Assembly: GCA_913061075.1 (NCBI GenBank) | Contig: CAJXSK010000013.1 | Coordinates: 1 to 45,871 of the forward strand | Length of the DNA: 45,871 nucleotides | Direction of reading: 5' to 3' | From: an uncultured Piscirickettsiaceae bacterium | Lineage (GTDB): Bacteria; Pseudomonadota; Gammaproteobacteria; Methylococcales; Cycloclasticaceae | Part shown: positions 1 through 6,674 of the stretch, in pieces | Layout of the letters: every line of letters starts with the position of its first letter | How positions within the stretch are numbered: the stretch's first letter is position 1 | Position numbers and translations under genes: made by a program | Notes under the pieces: generated by a model | What the model saw: the letters and a program-made list of their open reading frames with translations, nothing else | Database searches by the model: none | Told to the model about the DNA's origin: nothing

Positions 1-5
1 CTTCA

Positions 6-449
6 TTATTTCACCGTTTTAAATACTATGACTAAGCCGCCGCCAATAACAACCCATTTAATAAGACTCTGATAATTTTGCGAATCTTCTGTTTTATTAG
101 CTTCTTTTACCTGATCTATTGCACTCTGAGCAAAGGATAAAACCCCCTCGTTTGCTCCTGCCACCTCTTTTAATGAACGCTCGTTTATTTTGTCGTAATA
201 CGACAACGCCGCACTTGATAACTCAATACTTTTATTAACCGCCGCCGCTGCACCTTCGATAGCGCCGTGATCTGTGACAGTGTATTTTTTTGACTGATCT
301 AAACTTAAATTAACGTTAGCTGTTGTATATTTGCCGCCTTTAATGTCTACCGTTGGTATAGATATCGGTGCTGTGTTGCCTTGCTGATTCGTGTTTGCTG
401 TTTTCGCACTCGTTGATTGACTTGACTTACTGCTACTTTTGCCACCCAT
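6..449 (-). CDS. Small prophage virion-membrane protein with C-terminal anchor (147 aa)
   Basis: I do not recognise a named family. The N-terminus is Ser/Thr/Lys/Gln-rich and looks disordered. The middle (about residues 55-115) is Ala-rich and probably helical. The last 20 residues form one hydrophobic segment with a Lys on each side (LIKWVVIGGGLVIVFKTVK), so the protein looks tail-anchored. It is the last visible gene of the minus-strand structural block, and its ATG shares one base with the stop of the gene before it (TAATG). In a PM2-like phage with an internal lipid membrane, proteins of this shape are expected membrane-associated virion components; that role is inferred. Confidence 0.7.
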   Translation of the reverse strand: MGGKSSSKSSQSTSAKTANTNQQGNTAPISIPTVDIKGGKYTTANVNLSLDQSKKYTVTDHGAIEGAAAAVNKSIELSSAALSYYDKINERSLKEVAGANEGVLSFAQSAIDQVKEANKTEDSQNYQSLIKWVVIGGGLVIVFKTVK

Positions 450-736
450 TACAAGGCCACCCTATACACTCGCTCGACTTCTTCAAAGCCTAAGCTGTTT
501 AAATACTTGCCCATTCCTTTGCGCGCTGAATGGATTCGGCAAGTATTAAAATTTAATTGTTTCTTGTTTTTCATAAATAGCTTTATTACTTCTCTTGCGT
601 TTTTTCCTGAGCCTGCGACAAAAACCAATTCTTGCCCCTCTTGACGTGTGACTAGCCAGCCGCAGCCGATACAATTCCAAAGGATAGCTATTCCGCGCTC
701 TACTTCATCTTTTATAAATGCCGCATCTTCACCCAT
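449..736 (-). CDS. GNAT-fold-like small phage protein (95 aa)
   Basis: The C-terminal half (CRIHSARKGMGKYLNSLGFEEVERVY) resembles the acyl-CoA-binding helix and terminal strand of GNAT-like proteins found in many small and tailed phages. No full catalytic set can be assigned at this length. The ATG at 736 has only a weak Shine-Dalgarno sequence. The frame is open upstream to a stop, but the only alternative starts there are rare ATT codons, so I kept the ATG. It lies between two virion-membrane-type genes, with a one-base overlap to the next gene. Function unknown; GNAT-like fold is a moderate-confidence reading. Confidence 0.6.
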   Translation of the reverse strand: MGEDAAFIKDEVERGIAILWNCIGCGWLVTRQEGQELVFVAGSGKNAREVIKLFMKNKKQLNFNTCRIHSARKGMGKYLNSLGFEEVERVYRVAL

Positions 737-783
737 TGCCGCCGCTAAAGAATCCGCAGCCGATTGGTTCCACTGGCTGCGAA

Positions 784-1044
784 TTAGTTTAATTTTTTCT
801 TTTTAAGCAATAACATCAACACAAAAACAGCCGCCGCATAATAATAAACACTTAAATCATGCGCTTTAGCTGTTGGCATAAAATCGAAAAAGTCTCGATC
901 GATTGGCGTTGTTATCAGTTCCGCTGGGTAATTTGGTACGTTCAAGCCGCCTTGCGTTACATTAACCGCGCCATTTTCTGACAAAGCTGGCCCCGAATCA
1001 CCGCCGTATGTTGGACTAAAATCAGGTAAAGGAACGCCAATCAT
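784..1044 (-). CDS. Small tail-anchored prophage membrane protein (86 aa)
   Basis: No family recognised. Residues 1-60 are soluble, rich in Pro/Gly/Asn, with no signal peptide. Residues about 66-80 form a single hydrophobic helix (YYYAAAVFVLMLLL) followed by a KKKKLN tail, which fits a C-terminal membrane anchor. The start codon overlaps the stop of the upstream gene by one base (TAATG), indicating translational coupling. Position directly downstream of the capsid gene and its 127-aa neighbour suggests a structural protein of the internal-membrane virion (inference). Confidence 0.7.
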   Translation of the reverse strand: MIGVPLPDFSPTYGGDSGPALSENGAVNVTQGGLNVPNYPAELITTPIDRDFFDFMPTAKAHDLSVYYYAAAVFVLMLLLKKKKLN

Positions 1045-1427
1045 TATTTAAGCAATAAATAAGCTGCCAACAAACCGCCAGCAATCAACAAACGCTTATC
1101 AATTCCACCCGTTTTCACTGGTACGCCCTGATAATTTGGTGATAATGGAACCGCGCCGGTGTTTTGCTCGTTTTCAACGCTCGCCAATACTGCTTGCTGC
1201 TGCGCTAGTTGGTTTTTATAACCTAGCTGCTCTTTTTTAAGATTGAAATCTAAAAGACTGCCTAACCAATCGCCTGCGGTATCTGTGACTGAGCCGACAA
1301 CATCGCCACCCCAATCAAAAATATCTTCATACCATGCATTGACTACTGGTTCCGGTGTTGATGGGGTAACCCCACCTACACCGCCATATAGTGAATCAAA
1401 GCTTGCCCAATCATCATAAGCTGACAT
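1044..1427 (-). CDS. Small tail-anchored prophage membrane protein (127 aa)
   Basis: No family recognised. The N-terminal 60 residues are acidic, with many Asp, Trp and Gly (for example DDWASFDSLYGG), followed by a helical Gln/Lys/Asn stretch and a C-terminal hydrophobic segment RLLIAGGLLAAYLLLK that looks like a membrane anchor. A strong Shine-Dalgarno AAGGAG sits 6 nt before the ATG. It is the first gene after the major capsid gene in transcription order and overlaps the next gene by one base. A virion membrane protein is the likeliest role, by analogy with the several small membrane proteins of PM2. Confidence 0.7.
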   Translation of the reverse strand: MSAYDDWASFDSLYGGVGGVTPSTPEPVVNAWYEDIFDWGGDVVGSVTDTAGDWLGSLLDFNLKKEQLGYKNQLAQQQAVLASVENEQNTGAVPLSPNYQGVPVKTGGIDKRLLIAGGLLAAYLLLK

Positions 1428-1438
1428 ATAAAACTCCT

Positions 1439-2251
1439 TTAAATTCCTGCGAATCCATCAATATATTCAACTACAGCACGAACGCTGCCACTTGTATCAA
1501 GCGTTGGCCTGATTCGCATATCCTGAACGCCTCTAGTATCTAACGCTTGCTTTAAATCACCTTCTAACAAGTAATCAATGTGTGTTGCGTTGGCTGTTTG
1601 TGGTGTTTTGTTATATCGTGACTGCATTTCTTCAGCATAAGCCTTAGTTGCATCAAACGCCTTGTTTGAATTAACCTCCATTTCAACGTTTGAAATATCC
1701 GATTTAAACAAGTGAATCGCTCCAATCATTGCGCCGCCGTTGCGTGGGATATTGTCAATTTCAACTTCACCCGATACCGCGAAAGAGGCTGGAAATGCTT
1801 TTATTTTAGTAATAGCACCCATCAATTGAGGTTCTGATTGAACCGCCTTTGCACTTAGGCTTAAACTGGCTAGCGTAGACTCACCATCCACATGAACGGA
1901 CAATGTTTGCACATCACGAGTGCCCAAAGCGGTTAAGCGTTGGTCAGTAAGTGTTGCCATTTCTGGCCTAACAAACCAAAGATTCAAAATGCCTGCTGCT
2001 GCACCACGTCCGTGATACTGATTGATTCTATCGACTTCCAAGCCATCCTTAAATGACTGAATCGCTTTACCATTTACACGCACTTCGATATTTTGCAGAT
2101 CATCAAGCGTGATATCTGTTGTGGTATCTGCTTTCTTACCTGAATATTCTAGCGAAATCACATCATAAGTTAAGCCAACCGGGCAATTAAGCGTGGCCGT
2201 TTGCCCTGCTCCAACGTTTGCCATGCTTGGCATTTTGACTGTTTTTCTCAT
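1439..2251 (-). CDS. PM2 P2-like double-jelly-roll major capsid protein
   Basis: The 270-aa product matches in length the major capsid protein P2 of corticovirus PM2 (about 269 aa). Its opening, MRKTVKMPSMANVGAGQTAT followed by a conserved-looking LTYDVISLEYSG strand, fits my recollection of the P2 N-terminal domain. The rest is a run of beta-rich segments (for example IEVRVNGKAIQSF, LSVHVDGESTLASLSLSA, ASFAVSGEVEIDNIPR) without signal peptide or membrane helix, as expected for two stacked jelly rolls forming trimeric capsomers. The start at 2251 has a GGGG Shine-Dalgarno; an in-frame ATG six codons later is possible. It sits in a block with a packaging ATPase and small membrane proteins. FLiP-type ssDNA phages have similar capsids, so the exact virus family is open. 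Confidence 0.8.
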   Translation of the reverse strand: MRKTVKMPSMANVGAGQTATLNCPVGLTYDVISLEYSGKKADTTTDITLDDLQNIEVRVNGKAIQSFKDGLEVDRINQYHGRGAAAGILNLWFVRPEMATLTDQRLTALGTRDVQTLSVHVDGESTLASLSLSAKAVQSEPQLMGAITKIKAFPASFAVSGEVEIDNIPRNGGAMIGAIHLFKSDISNVEMEVNSNKAFDATKAYAEEMQSRYNKTPQTANATHIDYLLEGDLKQALDTRGVQDMRIRPTLDTSGSVRAVVEYIDGFAGI

Positions 2252-2264
2252 TGTTCAGCCCCCG

Positions 2265-2363
2265 TTAAACTAAATAGTCTTGAACGACTGGTACTTTTTT
2301 CGCTACTGCAACCGCTACAATTGCAATGGCTGCCGTTTTTAAAATTGTTTTCATGCTTGGCAT
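2265..2363 (-). CDS. Tiny prophage membrane protein (32 aa)
   Basis: A 33-codon reading frame starts at an ATG preceded by a good Shine-Dalgarno (GGAG, 8 nt spacing) and ends just before the capsid gene. The product begins MPSMKTI and contains one Ala/Val/Ile helix (about residues 8-21), then KKVPVVQDYLV. It resembles in size and form the very small membrane proteins of PM2 virions. It shares 15 identical bases (catgcttggcatttt on the plus strand) with the start region of the capsid gene. Confidence 0.6.
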   Translation of the reverse strand: MPSMKTILKTAAIAIVAVAVAKKVPVVQDYLV

Positions 2364-2469
2364 TTTTAATGCTCCTAATTAATTAATAAATTGCCGCCAC
2401 CGTTGACGACTTGACGACTATCTAAAATTAATTAATGGCTAAAGACAAGCCCCTGAAAAGGCGGTTTTC

Positions 2470-2829
2470 TTATAAGAAAAAATTCTTTAAATTAAGTGCT
2501 TTTTTGCTGAAATAATCGCATATTTTGCATTTTGTCCGGCACTCGTTGCCGTAATGTTTGCCCCCAAACACCCGAACACTGCCCCAATAAACCCAAGGCA
2601 AAACCTTAAACTTATAAAAACCTACCCCTTTTTTGCTGATACATTGCCTCAATTTTTTATCAGCTTGCCACCGTGTTATTTTTGCCGCGCCATAATCTTC
2701 ATCATGTACGTTACAACAATCTGTAAAATTAAAATCAGGTGAAGCCGTGCAACCATCAGCCATAATTTTATTTAATTTTTCGATCTTTTCAGCTTTGTTA
2801 ACTGCTTTTTTTATTATCGCCTGCCCCAT
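2470..2829 (-). CDS. Putative phospholipase A2-like enzyme of the prophage (119 aa)
   Basis: Residues 38-46 read CCNVHDEDY, the secreted phospholipase A2 active-site signature CCxxHD with His42 as general base and Asp43 beside it. Cys27 precedes it and ADKKLRQC follows, giving Asp57 as candidate second catalytic Asp and Cys63 as disulfide partner. This is the layout of compact bacterial and viral PLA2 domains. No signal peptide is seen. The C-terminus holds more cysteines (ECRTKCKIC), perhaps extra disulfides or a metal knot. The gene lies between the packaging ATPase and the capsid genes, with GAGGT as Shine-Dalgarno. In a phage with an internal lipid membrane, a lipase could act in entry or release (inference). 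The fold call rests on the motif. Confidence 0.65.
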   Translation of the reverse strand: MGQAIIKKAVNKAEKIEKLNKIMADGCTASPDFNFTDCCNVHDEDYGAAKITRWQADKKLRQCISKKGVGFYKFKVLPWVYWGSVRVFGGKHYGNECRTKCKICDYFSKKALNLKNFFL

Positions 2830-2830
2830 T

Positions 2831-3430
2831 TTAAAACCTCAAACGCCCTTTTTTAAATTGTCCCTCGGCTGTGCTTTCGACCCAATCAAGCGGCTTTAAT
2901 TTATCCATTATTTCCTGCTTTATATTCATTTCTAACGCCATATATTTTCTATCCTGCGGCCTCTTCAACATGCCGCAATGGATTAAAGAGGCATTTCCAA
3001 TAATTGTTTTGTCGCTTTCAGCCGGTCTTTGAGTTACTCCTATGATAGTTATCCCACGCTTGCGGCCTCGCCTTATTAACATCCCCCAGCCCTCAGGTGC
3101 TTTTGCTGGCGTGGTGACATCGGCGGTTTCTTCTGCTATCGCTGTGCAATTGCCCCAAGCAAATGCGGCCTTACTCCATAAATCAAAATCCGCCAGCGAC
3201 TTAGGCACATAAGCAAACCTTCCCTTTTTGCGTTTTAACAATAATTCAATCAATTTCCCACGATCACGCACCGCAACAAATCCCTTTTCTTTTACATATT
3301 CCTCGTCTACGTCCCAAACAATCACCCGTGCTCGGCCTTTTAACTGTTGCTTAACCCATGCTGATTTTCCCGAACCTGACGAACCGCAAACCGCCGTAAT
3401 ATTCGCCTTTAAAGTGACATCAACCGCCAT
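2831..3430 (-). CDS. Packaging ATPase, PM2 P9-like (FtsK/HerA type)
   Basis: The 199-aa protein has a Walker A loop GSSGSGKS (residues 16-23), a hydrophobic strand ending in a Glu pair as Walker B (TAIAEE, Glu100-Glu101), and a sensor-like strand ITIIGVTQRP with Gln134. That arrangement is typical of genome-packaging ATPases of membrane-containing double-jelly-roll viruses (PM2 P9, PRD1 P9). The length fits the family. It is expected to drive DNA into the preformed capsid. It starts immediately after the stop of the 136-aa gene and lies one base upstream of the PLA2-like gene, so these are one transcription unit. Confidence 0.85.
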   Translation of the reverse strand: MAVDVTLKANITAVCGSSGSGKSAWVKQQLKGRARVIVWDVDEEYVKEKGFVAVRDRGKLIELLLKRKKGRFAYVPKSLADFDLWSKAAFAWGNCTAIAEETADVTTPAKAPEGWGMLIRRGRKRGITIIGVTQRPAESDKTIIGNASLIHCGMLKRPQDRKYMALEMNIKQEIMDKLKPLDWVESTAEGQFKKGRLRF

Positions 3431-3841
3431 TTATTCGGCCTCATCGCTTAATTCGCCTGGTACTGGTTCCGCTGTTGGTTCCGGTATGTTTCGCGGCTTT
3501 CCTAATCGTGGCGCGACCACTGCAAAGGTCATCATTACCGCCGATATTTCTACGCCGTATTTGCCTAAACCGTCTGGACAATATTTGCAAAGCAAGGCGG
3601 TATAAGCCTCTGTTAGCTGCTCGACTTCTTCCTGTTGAACTTGCCAATTCGGTGCTAATACGGAAAAACCCATGCCCAGCACACCGCCGACCAAGCCGCG
3701 CAACTCTTCATCCAGCGGCGCAACTGCTTGCGCTGTTATATCGCCCACCGCCGCCGCATCGCTGTTTATCTCTCCGATCACTTCTGCCTCTAAACCTCTT
3801 AACTCTGGCTCATTTATAGCCGCTTCGTTTTCTTCACTCAA
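3431..3841 (-). CDS. Prophage protein of unknown function, TTG start (136 aa)
   Basis: I do not recognise a named family. Acidic N-terminus, then two moderately hydrophobic stretches (LRGLVGGVLGMGFSVLA and ISAVMMTFAVVAP) around a CKYCPDG segment, and an acidic Pro/Glu tail (IPEPTAEPVPGELSDEAE). The start is TTG with a strong AGGAG 7 nt upstream, overlapping the stop of the preceding gene by three bases. Its tail resembles the PTPE repeats of the preceding gene product. It directly precedes the packaging ATPase. Membrane association is possible. Confidence 0.65.
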   Translation of the reverse strand: MSEENEAAINEPELRGLEAEVIGEINSDAAAVGDITAQAVAPLDEELRGLVGGVLGMGFSVLAPNWQVQQEEVEQLTEAYTALLCKYCPDGLGKYGVEISAVMMTFAVVAPRLGKPRNIPEPTAEPVPGELSDEAE

Positions 3842-4152
3842 AATCCCATCTCCTGATCTGTTGTTTTTCGTACTGGTTCCGGTGTTGGTTCCGGTGTTGG
3901 TTCCGGTGTTGCTTCCGGTGTTGCTTCCGGTGTTGCTTCCGGTGTTGGTTCCGGTGTTGGTTCCGGTGTTGCTCCAACAATAGGCCGCATATTTTTATTC
4001 ATGTATTCCTGAAATTTGGCGGCGCGTGGTGACGTGATACCGCATAAATCACAATAAATATAAAGCTTGCCTTTTTTATCTTCTCTAACGTGCGCTGGAT
4101 AGGGTTCATCGTGAAACTGGCATTCAATCGTACCTAAATTCTCATTCGCCAT
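3838..4152 (-). CDS. Zinc-ribbon-like protein with PTPE repeat tail (104 aa)
   Basis: I place the start at 4152 (MANENLG), which has AGAGG 7 nt upstream; an in-frame ATG farther up at 4197 lies inside the previous gene. Residues about 8-46 contain one Cys and a His, then YCDLCG, resembling a small zinc-binding finger with an incomplete cysteine set. The C-terminal third is eight repeats of Thr-Pro-Glu-Pro/Ala, encoded by a 12-bp tandem repeat, followed by VRKTTDQEMGF. Such PE/PT linkers are extended and flexible. Role unknown; PM2 also carries small Cys-rich proteins near its replication genes. Confidence 0.6.
   Translation of the reverse strand: MANENLGTIECQFHDEPYPAHVREDKKGKLYIYCDLCGITSPRAAKFQEYMNKNMRPIVGATPEPTPEPTPEATPEATPEATPEPTPEPTPEPVRKTTDQEMGF
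3875..3970. repeat. 12-bp tandem repeat, 8 units, coding TPEP/TPEA
   Basis: Eight consecutive 12-bp units of ggttccggtgtt or gcttccggtgtt (plus strand) encode Thr-Pro-Glu-Pro or Thr-Pro-Glu-Ala on the minus strand. Units are arranged 3 + 3 + 2 by the g/c variant at position 2, which points to local duplication. Copy number should be prone to slippage. Confidence 0.9.
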
Positions 4153-4300
4153 TTTCCAACCTCTTAATTCTTTCATCTTGCTTAATGACAATATCAATTA
4201 AATCAGCAACCAAATTTTCTGCTACTGCTGCTTTATTAAAAACAGGTGTTTTTTTCAAAATCGCCACGCCATTTTTTACCCTTAACAATTCTGCTTTCAT
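4142..4300 (-). CDS. Small prophage protein (52 aa)
   Basis: The frame opens with ATG at 4300, preceded by AGAGG at 7 nt, and ends inside the start region of the zinc-ribbon gene (11-base overlap). The product starts MKAELLRVKNGVAILKK and ends in a charged helix QDERIKRLENGE. It is amphipathic, has no membrane helix, and I recognise no family. The good Shine-Dalgarno and the tight overlaps on both sides support it as a real gene. Confidence 0.55.
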   Translation of the reverse strand: MKAELLRVKNGVAILKKTPVFNKAAVAENLVADLIDIVIKQDERIKRLENGE

Positions 4301-4458
4301 TCGCTGGCCTCTTTGAATTGATGTTTTTTAACGTCAAACGGCAAACCACAACACCGAACGCTCAAACCGCCATTGTTTATTTGCTTTAGGACCACCGCCC
4401 TTTTACCGTTGAACTTCTTTTTTTTATTTCTTAAACTTTTTAAAATTACTTCTTCCAC
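4297..4458 (-). CDS. Small basic prophage protein, GTG start (53 aa)
   Basis: A GTG start at 4458 has AGGGG 8 nt upstream, and the stop overlaps the next gene's ATG as ATGA. The product is strongly basic (SLRNKKKKFNGKR near the N-terminus) and has a CC pair (VRCCGLPF). It could bind nucleic acid, but no domain is recognised. It follows the replication gene and precedes two other tiny genes in a tightly packed series. Confidence 0.55.
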   Translation of the reverse strand: MEEVILKSLRNKKKKFNGKRAVVLKQINNGGLSVRCCGLPFDVKKHQFKEASE

Positions 4459-4490
4459 TTTTAAACCCCTTTTTTTAATGTTCCGTACAG

Positions 4491-6080
4491 TTATTTACAG
4501 AACTCCAAGTGCGGCGAATTGCCGCTAAAACCTAAAACCTCTTTTTTTGTGATTGTCCACTGATAGAACCGCGTTAAATAATGAACGCCTTTAGAAACCA
4601 AACCAAAAACACGACCTTTGATTAACTCACCGTATCGGTTAACGGGTGACTGCTTTAATTCGCCCGTTTCGCTGTCGAACTCATCCCACTTTGCAATGGC
4701 TATCTTTAAACTATCGCGCCGCACAAAAACGCCGCCTTGTGCCTTTTGATAGGCCGCCCAATCTGAACAATCCGCCGCCTGCCTTGCCTCTTCTATCGTG
4801 CCGCTTTCTTCATCACGCAACCGCCGCAACTCACGCCATACTCCAACGGGTGCGCCGCCGATCTGTTGAAACTGCCGAATGCCCCACGTTGCCGCCCACG
4901 CTTCCACACGTTCAGAACTATCCGCCGCGCTTTTGCCCGTCTCGAAATCTTCACCAACTCCAAAACCATCTATATTTTTAGCAATGTATTTTGCAATGTA
5001 ACCCGTTGCGCTTCCTTTGCTTTCATCAATCGCCACCGCTTCAAATCGGTACTTTTTCGCGCCACGCTCTTCCGGTGTATCTTGCAAGGCATAATATTTA
5101 ATAACCTGCCTGACGTTTGCTGCGTGTTGCTTTTGCATGAATAACAATAAATGCCAATGCGGTGTGCCGTCATGGTGTGCTTCAGCTACTCTAAAGCCAT
5201 ACACGCCAATCTCTTCACGCGCCAACTTTGCACGAATACGAGCCCAAACTGCGCATAAGTATTTTTGCGCATCTCTCGGTGTAGCACCGCTGTATTTTGG
5301 ATTAACCGCGCCGCTTTTCGATAAGCGAGCGTGAAACCTTGACGGGCAAGTGATTGTGTAAAACTCTGAAACATGGCCAGCTTCTTTCGCTATCTCTTCA
5401 AAGCCTCTCATTCTCACCATTAACTCACTGCGTTTTATTGCTGGATTAGAAACTCCCAACTCTGCCAACTCATCAAGCGCATACTTATCGCCTTCTTGGT
5501 TTTCGGCTTCAAGCTGGTTAAGTATTCTTGCATTTCTTCGCTTCTGGCTTTGCCTACGCTCTAGCGCATGATCTGAACAATAAGCCCCCGTTTTTTTGTG
5601 GACCAAACCTAAATCAATCCCGATTTTTTCCGACTTGCGCCCGTGTAGCTTCCTTAACTGCCTGCGCCACCATATTGAACACTTAAAACGCTCTATAAGA
5701 AATGGCTTTTCTATTTTCGATAAACTTTTAGAAATAACCACGCCGCGCCGCTTCAGATATTCGAGTGATATTAAGTATTGGTAATCCAAATCATCATGCG
5801 CCATCTCTGCCAGCACACGCGACAATTCAACCGCGTATTCATCCGCCGCCGTTTTAATGTCGTGATCTGAAATCATCAAACGATCATTTCCAACCGTTGC
5901 CACTTCCGAAAGTTCTAAAAGAAAATAATTGCCTGCTTTTCGATTATTCTTGTATCTATCCATTGCTAAATAAGCAGCTTTTTTCTTATAAGAAAAAGGC
6001 AAGGAAGAAAGACACCTTTCTTGATGCGCCCAATCATCGCGCAGCGTTGCCGCCTTTAAGAAACTAAACGCGCTTTGCAT
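4491..6080 (-). CDS. Rolling-circle replication initiator, HUH endonuclease (phage GPA type)
   Basis: The 529-aa product shows all three motifs of phage replication gene A proteins: motif 1 [10 protein letters not shown] (about residue 240), the metal-binding HUH motif HWHLLLF with His308 and His310, and the two-tyrosine motif [12 protein letters not shown] with Tyr361 and Tyr365. The Tyr pair spaced by three residues is typical of phiX174 A, P2 A and PM2 P12, which nick an origin and stay bound to the 5' end. The start at 6080 has an AGGTGA Shine-Dalgarno and lies 17 bases inside the preceding gene. The C-terminal 100 residues are unassigned. It shows that the element replicates by rolling circle. 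Confidence 0.9.
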   Translation of the reverse strand: MQSAFSFLKAATLRDDWAHQERCLSSLPFSYKKKAAYLAMDRYKNNRKAGNYFLLELSEVATVGNDRLMISDHDIKTAADEYAVELSRVLAEMAHDDLDYQYLISLEYLKRRGVVISKSLSKIEKPFLIERFKCSIWWRRQLRKLHGRKSEKIGIDLGLVHKKTGAYCSDHALERRQSQKRRNARILNQLEAENQEGDKYALDELAELGVSNPAIKRSELMVRMRGFEEIAKEAGHVSEFYTITCPSRFHARLSKSGAVNPKYSGATPRDAQKYLCAVWARIRAKLAREEIGVYGFRVAEAHHDGTPHWHLLLFMQKQHAANVRQVIKYYALQDTPEERGAKKYRFEAVAIDESKGSATGYIAKYIAKNIDGFGVGEDFETGKSAADSSERVEAWAATWGIRQFQQIGGAPVGVWRELRRLRDEESGTIEEARQAADCSDWAAYQKAQGGVFVRRDSLKIAIAKWDEFDSETGELKQSPVNRYGELIKGRVFGLVSKGVHYLTRFYQWTITKKEVLGFSGNSPHLEFCK

Positions 6081-6252
6081 TGCCCGTCACCTGATACTTA
6101 ACATCGTTAAAAATAAAAACGGGTTGATCTGAACCACCACCAAACACCAAATTTTTAAAAAAGAACTCTAACGCCTCACGATCAAAGCGATCAGACAAAC
6201 CGCGCTCAACTCGCAGCAAAACCACATCAATATCTATTTTCGGATAGTTCAT
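6064..6252 (-). CDS. Small early prophage protein (62 aa)
   Basis: I start it at the ATG at 6252 ([11 protein letters not shown]), which overlaps the stop of the previous gene as ATGA; a longer frame with ten extra residues is less likely. The protein is short and soluble, with no recognised motif: an acidic N-terminal strand, an Arg/Asp-rich middle ([16 protein letters not shown]) and a basic end. It is translationally coupled to its upstream neighbour and overlaps the rep start, so it belongs to the replication/early block. Confidence 0.6.
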   Translation of the reverse strand: MNYPKIDIDVVLLRVERGLSDRFDREALEFFFKNLVFGGGSDQPVFIFNDVKYQVTGNAKRV

Positions 6253-6533
6253 AGCTCGACCAACTCCAAAGAATTTGCCCAACTAGCCGCCCTTTTTGCG
6301 GCCTCTCTTATTTGCTGCTGGTCGGCTGGCTGTATGCCGTCCCAAGAAACACGAATAAACCCGTCATCTCCTATTAGCTTTTTATCAAGCCTTGCGCTTC
6401 TAACAAGTAATGCCCTGTCACCGTTTGACATTCTTTCCCACGCGACAAAATCCCGTGATGGCATAGACAATGTTTTTTTAATTTCTTTTAGATATTCGCG
6501 GCCTGATTTGGCCTGACCTGTATTTTTTGACAT
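6249..6533 (-). CDS. First gene of the prophage operon, unknown (94 aa)
   Basis: Highly charged and Lys/Arg-rich, with probable helices (REYLKEIKKTLSM and ADQQQIREAAKRAASW). Not recognised; a small DNA-binding or regulatory protein is possible but unproven. It is the promoter-proximal gene of the minus-strand unit. Its Shine-Dalgarno AAGGTG is part of a 10-bp sequence that recurs in inverted orientation 53 bases upstream in the leader, so its translation may be controlled by RNA structure. Confidence 0.65.
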   Translation of the reverse strand: MSKNTGQAKSGREYLKEIKKTLSMPSRDFVAWERMSNGDRALLVRSARLDKKLIGDDGFIRVSWDGIQPADQQQIREAAKRAASWANSLELVEL

Positions 6534-6674
6534 AACGCACCTTTATGAGTTATTAATAAATGCACCTTAAGCGCGGCGGTCGTTAAACCGCCGCTAAGGT
6601 GCGTTAAAAATAAGAAATAATTCTTATTTAACTAGGTGCAAGTGATTGATTTTAAAAGATAATTAGCCTGATTA
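6534..6674 (-). promoter_or_regulatory. Prophage leader region with inverted repeats
   Basis: This gene-free stretch between the first prophage gene and the dif-like site holds an imperfect dyad (gcaccttaagcgcggcggt at 6562-6580 against aaaccgccgctaaggtgc at 6585-6602), a perfect 10-bp inverted pair (6534-6543 and 6596-6605), and a 9-bp inverted repeat aaataagaa/ttcttattt (6608-6616 and 6621-6629). The core gcacct occurs four times in two orientations. The region must carry the promoter of the minus-strand operon and may hold operators or a replication element. I see no gene in it. Confidence 0.5.

Noticed and set aside
2403-2418. Tandem ttgacgac x2 upstream of the 32-aa gene
   Set aside because: Only two short units without symmetry; too little to claim a site.
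3875-3970. Regular repeats that could suggest a CRISPR array
   Set aside because: The units are 12 bp, contiguous and without spacers, and they keep the reading frame of a gene.
3672-3983. Plus-strand frame rich in Val/Leu/Pro repeats
   Set aside because: It is the antisense of the TPEP tandem repeat and of the 136-aa gene, with no ribosome binding site and a highly biased sequence.
4646-5784. Several plus-strand open frames opposite rep
   Set aside because: They are shadows of the rep gene with no start signals or recognisable products.
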